Positions 49,527 through 57,867 of a stretch of DNA of 64,000 nucleotides are shown here, one piece after another (positions within the stretch are counted from its first letter, which is position 1; each line of letters starts with the position of its first letter). Both the position numbers and the translations under genes were made by a program. This DNA is from Actinacidiphila sp. DG2A-62. Its GTDB lineage: Bacteria > Actinomycetota > Actinomycetes > Streptomycetales > Streptomycetaceae. The stretch covers positions 4,407,001 to 4,471,000 of the forward strand of contig NZ_JAYMGI010000002.1 of the NCBI RefSeq assembly GCF_035825295.1. Direction: 5' to 3'. Under the pieces are notes generated by a model. The model saw nothing but the letters and a program-made list of their open reading frames with translations. It ran no database searches and was not told the origin of the DNA.

Positions 49527-51092
49527 ATGGAACGCCCGTGGATACGGCCGGCGCGGTCGGCGTGCTCGGCGCGGCGTGAGCGGACGGCGTGCTCGGCGCG
49601 GTCGGCGCGGCGTGAGCGGGCGGCGCGGGCGGCGCGGGCGGCGCGGCTGGCCCGGTCGGCGTGCTCGGCGCGCTGCTCGGCGCGGCTGCTCGCCCTCCTC
49701 ACGCTGCCCCTGCTGCTCGCCGCCCTCGGCCCGGCGCAGGCCCGCGCCGAGGCTCCCGGGCGGGCCCCTGGCGCCTCCTACGAGCTGAAGGGCCGTCGGA
49801 TCACCGGCGGCGCGAGCCGGGCCGCGGCGGCGCCGATCGCCCCCGGCCAGTACCTCGACACCATCGGCCCCGGCGAGACCCGCTGGTACGCGGCCACCCT
49901 GGGCGCCGACGCCGCCGACGACCTGTCGGCGACCGCGGTCCCACGGCCCGGCGTCGCGGTGGACTACGGCGACGGCGTCGAACTCCAGCTGAAGGCCGCC
50001 ACCGGCTACGGCGCCACCTGCGACACCCAATCCCGGCACTTCGACCAGGCCGAGGGCGCGATGACGCTCACCGCGGCCGTCAGCCGCATCCCCGGCCAGG
50101 ACCACGACGGCGGCTGCGACAAGGCCGGCCGCTACCTGCTGTCGGTGCACCGCACCAGCGCCGCCGCGTCCGACCGCGCCCGCTGGCCGCTGGAACTGCG
50201 CTTCGACCGCGAGGCGCCGCTGCCCGCAGGCACCGTGCCGGCCGCCGCCCGCACCGACTACGGCGCCCCGCCCGGGCCGCCGGCCGCCGCCCCGAAGGAC
50301 GTCGCCGGCGGGACCGGCTTCAACGACGCGGCCCGGATCACCACCGGCTCCTGGCGCGACCGCGTGCTGCCGGCGCGGATCCGCTACTACACCGTCCACG
50401 TCGGCTGGGGACAGCAGCTGAGTTACACCGCCCAGTTCGCCAACGAGCCGGTCGCCGACGGCGCCGGCTCCGCCGCCTCGACCTTCGTGGCCACCTGGGC
50501 GTACGCGCCGGGCCGGGTGCCGCTGGCGGACGCCTCGGACGGGCACACCGAGCGGATGTACGACGGCACGCCGGCCGCGGTCGGCCTCGGGACGGTGCCG
50601 GTCACCTGGACCAACCGCTGGGTCGACGACGCACAGGCGAGCGGCGCCCACCGCGCGGGGGACTACGTCATCGCGGTCGGACTCGGCCCCGACGCCGCGC
50701 GGCTGGCCCGCGACACCGCGGTCGGCGTGGTGCTGCGGGTCCAGGTCACCGGCACGGAGCTGGCCGGACCGCAGTACCGCGCCCCCGCTCTCGCCGCTGG
50801 GGCCGACGCCAAAGCCGGCGGCGGCGCGGACGGCGACGGCGGGTCGGGCGGCGACGGCGGGTCGGGCGGCGACGGCTCAACGGCGCGGCGCGCGGCGGGC
50901 CCGGACGCCGCGCCGGTCGCCTCGGGGCCGGACTCCGGGTCCGGCATCACCGGCACGGACCTGCTCGCGGCGGGCACGGGCGGCGCGGCCGCGCTGGTCT
51001 GCGTCGCGGTCGTCGCCGCGGTCCACCGCAGGCGCGCGGGCGCCGGAGCCGGCGCGGGCACCGGCGGTCGTACGGACGGACGCGGCGCATGA
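49527..51092 (+). CDS. Secreted, membrane-anchored protein, first of a related pair
   Basis: This is a 521-aa protein. Residues 1-52 are an odd Ala/Arg/Ser-rich stretch from a repetitive GC tract. A signal sequence follows (LLALLTLPLLLAALGPAQARA). The extracellular part has two modules. The first contains DTIGPGETRWYAATLGADAADDL ... VAVDYGDGVELQLKAATGYGATCD, with a second Cys in GGCDKAG. The second begins FNDAARITTGSWRDRVLPARIRYYTVHVGWGQQLSY. A Gly/Asp/Ser linker leads to a C-terminal span (DLLAAGTGGAAALVCVAVVAAVHRRR). No enzymatic motif is visible; the shape resembles PPC-like beta modules. The ATG at 49527 follows GAGGGGGAGAG. Its stop overlaps the next start (ATGA). Confidence 0.75.
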   Translation: MERPWIRPARSACSARRERTACSARSARRERAARAARAARLARSACSARCSARLLALLTLPLLLAALGPAQARAEAPGRAPGASYELKGRRITGGASRAAAAPIAPGQYLDTIGPGETRWYAATLGADAADDLSATAVPRPGVAVDYGDGVELQLKAATGYGATCDTQSRHFDQAEGAMTLTAAVSRIPGQDHDGGCDKAGRYLLSVHRTSAAASDRARWPLELRFDREAPLPAGTVPAAARTDYGAPPGPPAAAPKDVAGGTGFNDAARITTGSWRDRVLPARIRYYTVHVGWGQQLSYTAQFANEPVADGAGSAASTFVATWAYAPGRVPLADASDGHTERMYDGTPAAVGLGTVPVTWTNRWVDDAQASGAHRAGDYVIAVGLGPDAARLARDTAVGVVLRVQVTGTELAGPQYRAPALAAGADAKAGGGADGDGGSGGDGGSGGDGSTARRAAGPDAAPVASGPDSGSGITGTDLLAAGTGGAAALVCVAVVAAVHRRRAGAGAGAGTGGRTDGRGA

Positions 51093-52990
51093 GGCGTACG
51101 GACGGCAGGGGCGCGGTCGTGAGGAGCGCGGGTGTGAACGCGAGTGGGAGGGCCGCGAGTGAGAGAGTCGCGGCGGGCGTCGGTCCCGCGGCCACGGGCG
51201 CGGCGGCTGCGACCACGGACGGCACGGGCATGGACGGCACCGGCATGGACGGCACGACCACGGACGGCACCGGCACGGGCAGCATGCGCACGACGGGGAG
51301 GACGGCGAGCGTGGCACGTACGGCAGGGGCGGGGGACGGGGCGGCCGTGACCGGCGCGATGCCGCACACCGCGCGTACCGGCGGTCGGATCCTCGGGGGC
51401 GCGGTCGCCGGAAGCGCGGTCGCCGGGGGCACGGCCGCCGGGGGCGCGGTCGCCGGAGGGGACGCCGGGGCCGGGCGTACGGCGCAGGCGGCGCATACGG
51501 CGCAGGCGGCGCGTACGGCTGGGGCGGTGCGCCGGGCTGCCCGAGCCGCGGCCGGACGCACCGCCGTCCGTACCGGACCCCGCTCGGGTGGGCGGAAAGC
51601 CCGGCGGGGCGGGCGGGCCGCGGTCGCGTCGGCGGCCGTGCTGCTCGCGCTCGCCGCGCTCCAGGGGCGCGCCGCCGCCGACGCGACCACCGCGCCGGCC
51701 GGCCCCGCGGTGTGGCAGCCTCAAGGCGCGCCGCTCGCCGGGGCGGCCACCACCGCGGACGCGCCGCAGATGAAGGCCGCCGTGACGTACCGCGACGCCC
51801 TGAAAGTGGACGAGACCCGCTTCTACGGGCTCGCGCTGGACGCCGCCTCCTCCGCCGCGGTGTCCGTGTTCGCGGTGCCGCCGCCCGGCACCCGCGTGGG
51901 GTACGGCGACGGCATCGAGTTGACGTTGCAGAACGCCGACGGCGACGAGTGCGACAGCGCCGAGGTGCACTTCGGCGACGACGGCGACCCGCGCCCGATC
52001 GGCACCGCGGTCGCCCGGCTGGTCACCGGCGACGACTCGGACTCGTGCCAGAGCGCCGACCAGTACACGCTGGAGGTGCACAGGACCACCGACGCGACGT
52101 CCGACCCGGGGCCGTGGCCGCTGGAGCTGCGCTACGTCTCCGAACCCGGGCTGACCCCGGGCGCCCCGGCGCCGTCCGCCGCGGCGAGCGGTTCCGCGGC
52201 CGACGGCGGTTCCGGCGCGGACTTCGGCGGCTCGTCCGGCGACACCGCCTCGCCCACCCCGCTGCTCACCGGCATGCCGCGCCAGGCGTCCGGCGGCCCG
52301 TCGTTCGAGACGGCCGCGGCGCTGCGCACCGGCATCTGGAAGGACCGGGTGCTGCCCGGTGAGACCCGCTTCTACAAGGTGCCGGTCGACTGGGGCCAGC
52401 AGGCCACCGTCTTCACGGACTTCTCCAGCGCGCAGGTCACCGACGACTCGCCGTACGTCGCCGAGGGCGTGCGCGTCACCGCGTACAGCCCGGTGCGCGA
52501 GCTGGTGCGCGGCGACGACAGGTCGTACGCGGGCAAGCCGGTCTCGATCGGCGAGCAGCTCGCGCCGGTCGCCTACGCCAACCGCGCCTCGGACGACGGC
52601 GAGGTGGCCACCGTGCGCTACGCCGGCTGGTACTACGTGGCGGTGACCGTCCACCCGAAGGTCGCCGAGGCGGTCCAGGGGGCGGTCCCGGTCACGCTGC
52701 GCGTCGAGGTCTCCGGCGCCGTCCAGCCCGCGCCCGACTACGCCGGCGACCCCTCCGCCGCCGGGATCGGCGTCAGCTCCCACGACGTCGCGGCGGCCGA
52801 CGGCACCGCGGGCGGCGGCGGTTCGGGCCACGGCGCGCTGCGCTTCCTCGCGTTCGCGATGTTCGGCGCGGCCACGGTGCTGCTGCTCACGCTCGGCTGC
52901 TGGTACGTGCTGGCGCGCCGCCGTGCGACGGCGGCGGCGGACACGGTGACGGCGCCGCGCCCGCCGGGGTACGGGTCGCCGCGGTGGTGA
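51089..52990 (+). CDS. Secreted, membrane-anchored protein, second of the related pair
   Basis: This is a protein of up to 633 aa. It repeats the plan of its neighbour. The first module has YRDALKVDETRFYGLALDAASSAAVSVFAVPPPGTRVGYGDGIELTLQNADGDECD, and a second Cys occurs in SDSCQSAD. The second module is FETAAALRTGIWKDRVLPGETRFYKVPVDWGQQATVFTDF. A C-terminal span follows (LRFLAFAMFGAATVLLLTLGCWYVLARRR). The shared P-G-T-R-V-x-Y-G-D-G and W-x-D-R-V-L-P patterns show common descent. The first 185 residues are low-complexity (DGTGMDGTGMDG, AQAAHTAQAART) before a signal-like AAVASAAVLLALAALQGRAAA, so the true start may be well downstream of ATG 51089. No function is recognised. Confidence 0.72.
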   Translation: MRRTDGRGAVVRSAGVNASGRAASERVAAGVGPAATGAAAATTDGTGMDGTGMDGTTTDGTGTGSMRTTGRTASVARTAGAGDGAAVTGAMPHTARTGGRILGGAVAGSAVAGGTAAGGAVAGGDAGAGRTAQAAHTAQAARTAGAVRRAARAAAGRTAVRTGPRSGGRKARRGGRAAVASAAVLLALAALQGRAAADATTAPAGPAVWQPQGAPLAGAATTADAPQMKAAVTYRDALKVDETRFYGLALDAASSAAVSVFAVPPPGTRVGYGDGIELTLQNADGDECDSAEVHFGDDGDPRPIGTAVARLVTGDDSDSCQSADQYTLEVHRTTDATSDPGPWPLELRYVSEPGLTPGAPAPSAAASGSAADGGSGADFGGSSGDTASPTPLLTGMPRQASGGPSFETAAALRTGIWKDRVLPGETRFYKVPVDWGQQATVFTDFSSAQVTDDSPYVAEGVRVTAYSPVRELVRGDDRSYAGKPVSIGEQLAPVAYANRASDDGEVATVRYAGWYYVAVTVHPKVAEAVQGAVPVTLRVEVSGAVQPAPDYAGDPSAAGIGVSSHDVAAADGTAGGGGSGHGALRFLAFAMFGAATVLLLTLGCWYVLARRRATAAADTVTAPRPPGYGSPRW

Positions 52991-53099
52991 CGGGCGGGGC
53001 GGGGTCGGGCGGCCCCGGTCCGCCGGCCGCGCGAGGGCTGTACGAGGACTGTACGAGGGTCGGGCGCGGGCCAGAGCCGGGCGTGGGGCGGGGCGGGGG

Positions 53100-54863
53100 T
53101 CAGGACGCCGCGAGGGCCACGATGCCGACGGCCAGGCAGAGGAGGGCGAGCGCGAGCATCGGGATCGCGATCCGCGCGGGCGGTCCGGGGCGTGGGGCAC
53201 GGGCGGGCAGTTCGGCGGAGGCGGTGTCCGCGCCGGGTGCGCCGGGCACGCCGGCTACGTGGGGGCGTCCGTTTGCGGCGGCGGCAGCGGCAGCGGCGGC
53301 GTGCTGGCCGGGTGCGCCGGGCGGGCCGTACGGGCTCGGACCGGTCGGGCCGGTCGGGTGGTTCGGGTGGGGCTGGGGCAGCGGGTGGGGCGGCGCGGCC
53401 TCGTATTCGGGCAGCGGCTGCGCGCCCGCGCCCGCGTCGAGACGGGTCCTGGTGTGGCTGACCGGCTCGTACGCGGGCAGCGGCGCGGCGTGCCGGGGGC
53501 CGGACCGGAAACGGGTCTGCGGCTCGGCCCGCGCTTGTTCCCGCGCGGGGGCGGGCGGGGCGGGGGCCTGCGCGGCCGGAGCGGCGGGTTCGGCGTCCGG
53601 GCCTCCGTCCGGGTCGGCGGCGCGTTCGGCGTCCGGGTCGGCGTCGGCGTTCGGCGCCGGGCGTGGCCGCTCGGCGGCGGGCGCGGGACGGGCGGGTCCG
53701 GCGGCCGGAACCTCGGCGGGGATCTCGTCCGGGACCTCGGCTGGGACCTCGGCGGGGACCTCAGCGGGGGCGTCGGCGTGCACCCCGCCGCGCACCTCGC
53801 CGCCGGGCTCCCCCGCGGCGTCGCTCCGGGCCGCGTACCCCTGCGCAGGCGTGACCGGGCGCTCCGGCGGCGGCGCGACGTAGGGCGCGTTCGGAACCGG
53901 CACGGCCGGCGGTGGTGAGGCCGGCGTCCCGGGCCCGGCGGGCGCGGGCGGGGCGGGGCGCAGCGTCGGGCCCGCGGTGAGGCGGATCGGGCCGTCCGGG
54001 CCGAAGTCGACGGGCAGCGGCCCGATGTGGTCGAAGATCTCCACCGGCTCCTCGTCGGGATCCGGGTCCGGCAGGAGTTCGAGGGCGGCGCCCAGCGCCT
54101 TGCGCGCGCCGTTCGCGGTGCGGAAGCGGGCGAGCGGGTCGGGCTGCAGCAGCCCGGCGATGACCTGCCACAGCGGTTCGGGCACGCCCTGGGGCGCGGA
54201 GGGCGTGCCGACGGCCCGGTAGCGTTCGACGATCGCCCGCGCGTCGGGCTTGCTGCCGCTGAGCAGGTAGAGCGCGACGAGCCCGACGGCGTACAGGTCG
54301 GCCGGGAAGTCCGGTTCCTCGCCCTCCAGTTGCTCGGGGGCGAAGTAACCGGGCGTGCCGACCACGTAGTTGGTCTCGGTGAGCCGGGCCTCGCCCTTGC
54401 GCATGGCGATGCCGAAGTCCGACAGCCGGATGTGCGGGGTGCCGGTGCCGGTGGCCTCCAGCAGGATGTTCGCCGGCTTGATGTCGCGGTGGATGACGCC
54501 CTCGGCGTGCACGGCGGTCAGCCCGGCGAGCAACTGGCCGAGCAGCAGGGCCACGTAGCGCGGCGGCAGGGGTCCGTAGTCGCCGATCAGGTGGGAGAGC
54601 GAGCCGCCGCGGACCAGGCCCATGGTGAACAGCACCCGGTCGTCGTCGGCCGCCCAGCTCTCGGGCGCCAGCACGTGGGGGTGGTCGATCCGCAGCGCCT
54701 GCTCGCGGACGAAGCGCAACAGGGCGTGGGCGTCGACCTGTTGGAGCACCTTGGCGGCGACGTAGCGGCGCCTGCGGTGGTCCCAGGCGCGCCACACCGC
54801 GCCGACGCCGCCGCGGCCGATCGGGTCCACCAGCTCGTAGCGGCCCGCGAAGATCTCGCCCAT
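53100..54863 (-). CDS. Membrane-anchored Ser/Thr protein kinase (PknB-type fold)
   Basis: This is a 587-aa protein. The kinase domain (about 1-265) is complete: glycine loop GRGGVGAVWRAWD, Lys in YVAAKVLQ, HRD as VIHRDIKPANILL, DFG as LSDFGIAM, and APE as GYFAPEQLEGEEPDFPADLYAVG. It should be catalytically active, unlike the murJ-linked pseudokinase. A long Pro/Ala/Glu linker follows (repeats APAEVPAEVPAEVPDE). A membrane span ends the protein (IAIPMLALALLCLAVGIVALAAS), so there is no extracellular sensor. Start ATG 54863 with GAGGGGG upstream. The HTH gene upstream is co-directional, 116 bp away, and is probably its partner. Confidence 0.92.
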   Translation of the reverse strand: MGEIFAGRYELVDPIGRGGVGAVWRAWDHRRRRYVAAKVLQQVDAHALLRFVREQALRIDHPHVLAPESWAADDDRVLFTMGLVRGGSLSHLIGDYGPLPPRYVALLLGQLLAGLTAVHAEGVIHRDIKPANILLEATGTGTPHIRLSDFGIAMRKGEARLTETNYVVGTPGYFAPEQLEGEEPDFPADLYAVGLVALYLLSGSKPDARAIVERYRAVGTPSAPQGVPEPLWQVIAGLLQPDPLARFRTANGARKALGAALELLPDPDPDEEPVEIFDHIGPLPVDFGPDGPIRLTAGPTLRPAPPAPAGPGTPASPPPAVPVPNAPYVAPPPERPVTPAQGYAARSDAAGEPGGEVRGGVHADAPAEVPAEVPAEVPDEIPAEVPAAGPARPAPAAERPRPAPNADADPDAERAADPDGGPDAEPAAPAAQAPAPPAPAREQARAEPQTRFRSGPRHAAPLPAYEPVSHTRTRLDAGAGAQPLPEYEAAPPHPLPQPHPNHPTGPTGPSPYGPPGAPGQHAAAAAAAAANGRPHVAGVPGAPGADTASAELPARAPRPGPPARIAIPMLALALLCLAVGIVALAAS

Positions 54864-54943
54864 CTGCCGCCGCCCCCTCGTATCGCTCGCCTCGTCCGGT
54901 CGGGTCCGTCCCGGCGCGTGGAGTCCCGGTGTGGTCAGCCCCC

Positions 54944-54988
54944 GCGCGTTCGGTCCTGGCGCGTTCGGTCCCGGCGCGGTCAGTCCTG
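54944..54988. repeat. 15-bp tandem repeat upstream of the kinase gene
   Basis: Three units like GCGCGTTCGGTCCTG occupy 54944-54958, 54959-54973 and 54974-54988, the last one degenerate. They cover the end of the HTH gene and the start of the gap to the kinase gene. No known binding site is recognised. Confidence 0.6.
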
Positions 54989-55585
54989 GTGCGCCTTGTA
55001 GTGGTCGAGGGCGTCGCCGGTCCGACCCGTGCCGTAGACACGGAGGAACTCTGCCAGCTCCGGGTGGGAGGGCGCGAGGGCGCGGACGGCGTCGGCGATC
55101 TCGTCGGCGGCGGCCACCGAGCGCAGCACGGTCTGGATGCCGTGCACGACCTCGCGCGGCGAGGCGGGTGCGGCGGTGCGGCGGGAGGCGGCGGACGAGG
55201 GGGCGCCGGCCGAGGAGCCGGAGTGGGCGGTGCCCAGCACCGAGGTGCCCGCGGAGTTCCTGATCCGCTCCATCCGGGCGGCGGCCTCGGCCTGGCCGGT
55301 GGTCCCGTCGGCGACCTCCCAGGACAGCTGCTGCAGCATCTGGAGGCGCTGGACCACGGCGGGGTTGCCGATCTTCGCGCGCTGGCCGCTCATCAGCTGG
55401 CTCAGCATCGGCGCGGACAGGCCCAGCACCTGGGCGAGGCTGGCCTGGTTGCCCAGCCCCAGGCCGTCGATCAGCCGCCGGAACAGCTCGCCCAGCGGCT
55501 CCCCGTACCAGGTGCGCTGCAGCTCGACCGCCTCGCGCGTCCGGTCCCGGGCATCCCGCCCGTCCGCCGCGTCCCCCGTACCCAT
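54980..55585 (-). CDS. Helix-turn-helix DNA-binding protein
   Basis: This is a 201-aa protein. A domain at residues 25-75 (TWYGEPLGELFRRLIDGLGLGNQASLAQVLGLSAPMLSQLMSGQRAKIGNPAVVQRLQ) has the XRE-like pattern with a recognition helix around SAPMLSQLMSGQRAKIG. The middle is Ala/Ser-rich. The C-terminal part reads IQTVLRSVAAADEIADAVRALAPSHPELAEFLRVYGTGRTGDALDHY. Start ATG 55585. It sits between the kinase and tRNA-Ala and is a likely regulator or substrate of the kinase (inference). Confidence 0.82.
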   Translation of the reverse strand: MGTGDAADGRDARDRTREAVELQRTWYGEPLGELFRRLIDGLGLGNQASLAQVLGLSAPMLSQLMSGQRAKIGNPAVVQRLQMLQQLSWEVADGTTGQAEAAARMERIRNSAGTSVLGTAHSGSSAGAPSSAASRRTAAPASPREVVHGIQTVLRSVAAADEIADAVRALAPSHPELAEFLRVYGTGRTGDALDHYKAHQD

Positions 55586-55683
55586 CCGTCAGCCCCTTCG
55601 CGCCCGCGGATCCGCGAACCATCCTACGGACCCCCGATACCGGCTCGGCCCACCCCGCCGGACCCGGTACGCTGGTGCCCCGA

Positions 55684-55756
55684 GGGGCCTTAGCTCAGTT
55701 GGTAGAGCGCTGCCTTTGCAAGGCAGATGTCAGGAGTTCGAATCTCCTAGGCTCCA
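55684..55756 (+). tRNA. tRNA-Ala (anticodon TGC)
   Basis: The 73-nt cloverleaf has acceptor GGGGCCT/AGGCTCC (one G-T pair), D-arm GCTC...GAGC, anticodon arm CTGCC-TTTGCAA-GGCAG with TGC, and T-arm AGGAG-TTCGAAT-CTCCT. The discriminator is A and CCA is not encoded. A TACGCT -10-like element at 55668-55673 precedes it by 10 bp. Confidence 0.97.
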
Positions 55757-55819
55757 CTCTCATTCTCCGCGGGCCGGCGGCCCTTCGCCCGGTCATGGGC
55801 GGGAAGGCGACACCGCGTC

Positions 55820-56866
55820 TCAGAGGTTGGCGTAGCCGGGGACCGTGGACTTGATGCGGTCGAGTTCGCGGGGGTCGGAGACGCCCTGGTGGTCGAGGCG
55901 AGGGGTGTACGGAGCCTCCAGGCTGCGGGCCTCCTCGTCGGTGAGGACGAGGTCGAGGGACGCCACGGCGTCGTCGATCTGGCCGGTGGTGCGGGCGCCG
56001 ACGACCGGGGCCGCGACCACGGGGTTGCGGCGCAGCCACGCCAGGGCGACCTGGGCGCGGGGGACGCCGCGGGCCTCGGCCAGGGCGCCGACCGCGTCGA
56101 CGATCCGCCGGTCGGCGGCCGCGTCGGTGTAGAGCATGTCCGCGTAGGAGCCGTCGGTGGCGGCGCGGTCGCCGGCGTTCGCCCGGTCGAAGGGGCGGGC
56201 GAGGCGGCCCCGGGCCAGCGGGCTCCAGACCATGGTGGCCACGCCTTCGTCGGCGCACAGCGGGAGCATCTCGCGCTCCTCCTCGCGGGCCAGCAGGTTG
56301 TAGTGGTCCTGGAGGGTGACGAACCGGCTCCAGCCGTGGCGCTCCTGGAGGTGCAGCGCCTTCGCGAACTGCCAGGCGTGCATCGAGGACGCGCCGAGGT
56401 AGCGGGCCTTGCCGGCCTTCACCACGTCGTGCAGCGCTTCGAGGGTCTCCTCCAGCGGGGTCGCGCTGTCGAGCCGGTGGATCATGTAGACGTCGACGTG
56501 GTCGGTGCCCAGGCGGCGCAGGCTGTGGTCGATCTCGCTCATGATCGCCTTGCGGGACAGGCCGCCGCCGTTGGGCCGGCCGGGGCGCATCTCGTGGCGG
56601 ACCTTGGTGGTGATGACGACGTCGTCCCGGTTCGCGTAGTCCTTCAGGGCCCGGCCGAGGATCTCCTCGCTGGAGCCGTAGGAGTACAGGTTGGCGGTGT
56701 CGAAGAAGTTGACGCCCGCTTCGAGGGCGTGGCGGATCAGCGGGCGGGCGGCCGCCTCGTCCAGCGACCAGACGGGGTGGCCGCGGTCGGGCTCGCCGTA
56801 GGTCATGGCGCCGATGGCGATGGGGGACACGTCCAGGCCGGTGCGGCCGAGCTTGATGTAACGCAA
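55820..56866 (-). CDS. Aldo/keto reductase
   Basis: This 348-aa NADPH-dependent barrel oxidoreductase has the catalytic Asp and Tyr in NFFDTANLYSYGSSEEILGRALK and Lys in VVITTKVRH. HVDVYMIHRLDSATPLEETLEAL carries the catalytic His, and the cofactor region is VVAAPVVGARTTGQIDDAVASLDLVL. It resembles the YajO/YhdN-type subfamily. Start ATG 56866. It is divergent from the tetR gene across a gap with two operator palindromes, so TetR probably represses it. The substrate is unknown. Confidence 0.93.
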   Translation of the reverse strand: MRYIKLGRTGLDVSPIAIGAMTYGEPDRGHPVWSLDEAAARPLIRHALEAGVNFFDTANLYSYGSSEEILGRALKDYANRDDVVITTKVRHEMRPGRPNGGGLSRKAIMSEIDHSLRRLGTDHVDVYMIHRLDSATPLEETLEALHDVVKAGKARYLGASSMHAWQFAKALHLQERHGWSRFVTLQDHYNLLAREEEREMLPLCADEGVATMVWSPLARGRLARPFDRANAGDRAATDGSYADMLYTDAAADRRIVDAVGALAEARGVPRAQVALAWLRRNPVVAAPVVGARTTGQIDDAVASLDLVLTDEEARSLEAPYTPRLDHQGVSDPRELDRIKSTVPGYANL

Positions 56867-56898
56867 CGGACTGCTCCTAGAATGGGGAACGAGGCAAA

Positions 56899-56944
56899 CG
56901 GAGAACTCTCCGCCTGCTCCGCCACGCTAACGGAGAACTCTCCG
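56899..56944. promoter_or_regulatory. Twin TetR operators
   Basis: Two exact copies of the 14-bp palindrome CGGAGAACTCTCCG occur at 56899-56912 and 56931-56944, within a shared 17-mer AACGGAGAACTCTCCGC. The centres are 32 bp apart, about three helical turns, so two dimers can bind the same face. They lie between the divergent reductase and tetR genes. Confidence 0.8.
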
Positions 56945-57015
56945 CTTAGCAATCGGACGGCCGGGTGGCCGGGCGCCCGCGCCCCCACCGCATGCCTCGC
57001 ACACCGGGAGGACCC

Positions 57016-57645
57016 TTGGCCGACGCAGGGCAGCACGCCGAGCAGCGGCATGCCGGGGCGCAGCACGCCGAGCAGCGCCGCGCCGCGCCGTCGCGGACCG
57101 AGCGGCAGCGCTCCGACGCGCTCAAGAACCGCGAGGCGATCCTCCAGGTCGCCCACGACGCGCTCGCCGAGTCCCCCGACGCCTCGCTCAACTCGATCGC
57201 CAAGCGTGCGGGCGTCAGCGCCGGCACCCTCTACCGGCACTTCCCGACCCGCGAGGCGCTGATCCTGGAGGTCCACCGGCACGACGTGGATCGCCTGGTC
57301 GCTTCCGTGACCGACGTCCTCGCCGCCCACGGCGACGCGCCGCTGGACGCGCTGCGCGCCTGGTTCACCACGCTCGCCGCGTACGTGCGGATCAAGCACG
57401 GCCTCGGCGAGGCCCTGCACTCCGCCGCGGCGCAGGAGGTGGTCAGCGCCTCCTGGCCCGCGGTCACCGCGGCCGTCGCCCGGCTCCTCGACGCGTGCGA
57501 ACGGGCCGGTGAGGTGCGGGCGGGCATCGACCCGGTCGACGTGATCATGCTGCTGAGCTGCTTGTGGCGCACGCCCGCGACGCGGGAGGGTGCGGCGCAG
57601 GCGGAGCGCCTGCTGGAGCTGGCCATCGACGGGTTCCGGCCCTAG
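57016..57645 (+). CDS. TetR-family transcriptional regulator
   Basis: This is a 209-aa protein. After a Gln/Ala/His-rich start, the DNA-binding domain is RSDALKNREAILQVAHDALAESPDASLNSIAKRAGVSAGTLYRHFPTREALILEVHRHDV, with recognition helix AGTLYRHFP. The ligand domain follows (LDALRAWFTTLAAYVRIKHGLGEAL ... VDVIMLLSCLWRTPATREGAAQAERLLELAIDGF). The start is taken as TTG 57016 after GGGAGGACCC; ATG 56992 is possible. It probably represses itself and the divergent reductase gene through the twin palindromes. Confidence 0.9.
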   Translation: MADAGQHAEQRHAGAQHAEQRRAAPSRTERQRSDALKNREAILQVAHDALAESPDASLNSIAKRAGVSAGTLYRHFPTREALILEVHRHDVDRLVASVTDVLAAHGDAPLDALRAWFTTLAAYVRIKHGLGEALHSAAAQEVVSASWPAVTAAVARLLDACERAGEVRAGIDPVDVIMLLSCLWRTPATREGAAQAERLLELAIDGFRP

Positions 57646-57867
57646 CGCGGCGAGGCGCTTTCTCGGGCCCTGCGGCGTCCCGGAGCGTCCCCCGGGCCGG
57701 GCGTCCTCCGGGCCGGGCGTCCCCGGGAGGGGTTCCCTCCGGGCGGGGCAGGGGCCGCCTTGTCGCTCCGACTACCGTGCGCATAGAGTCGGTCACCGGT
57801 CGTTCGAGGCGGTCGAACGTGCGGCGGCCGGGGGTACGTGTGGGGCGGGGCAGGGGGAGGGGGCGCG

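Noticed and set aside
53100-55622. One fused 840-residue kinase plus HTH protein
   Set aside because: The extended frame upstream of 54863 runs through the HTH gene in a different frame and gives low-complexity residues. The kinase starts cleanly at MGEIFAGRYELVDPIGRGG with a good ribosome-binding site.
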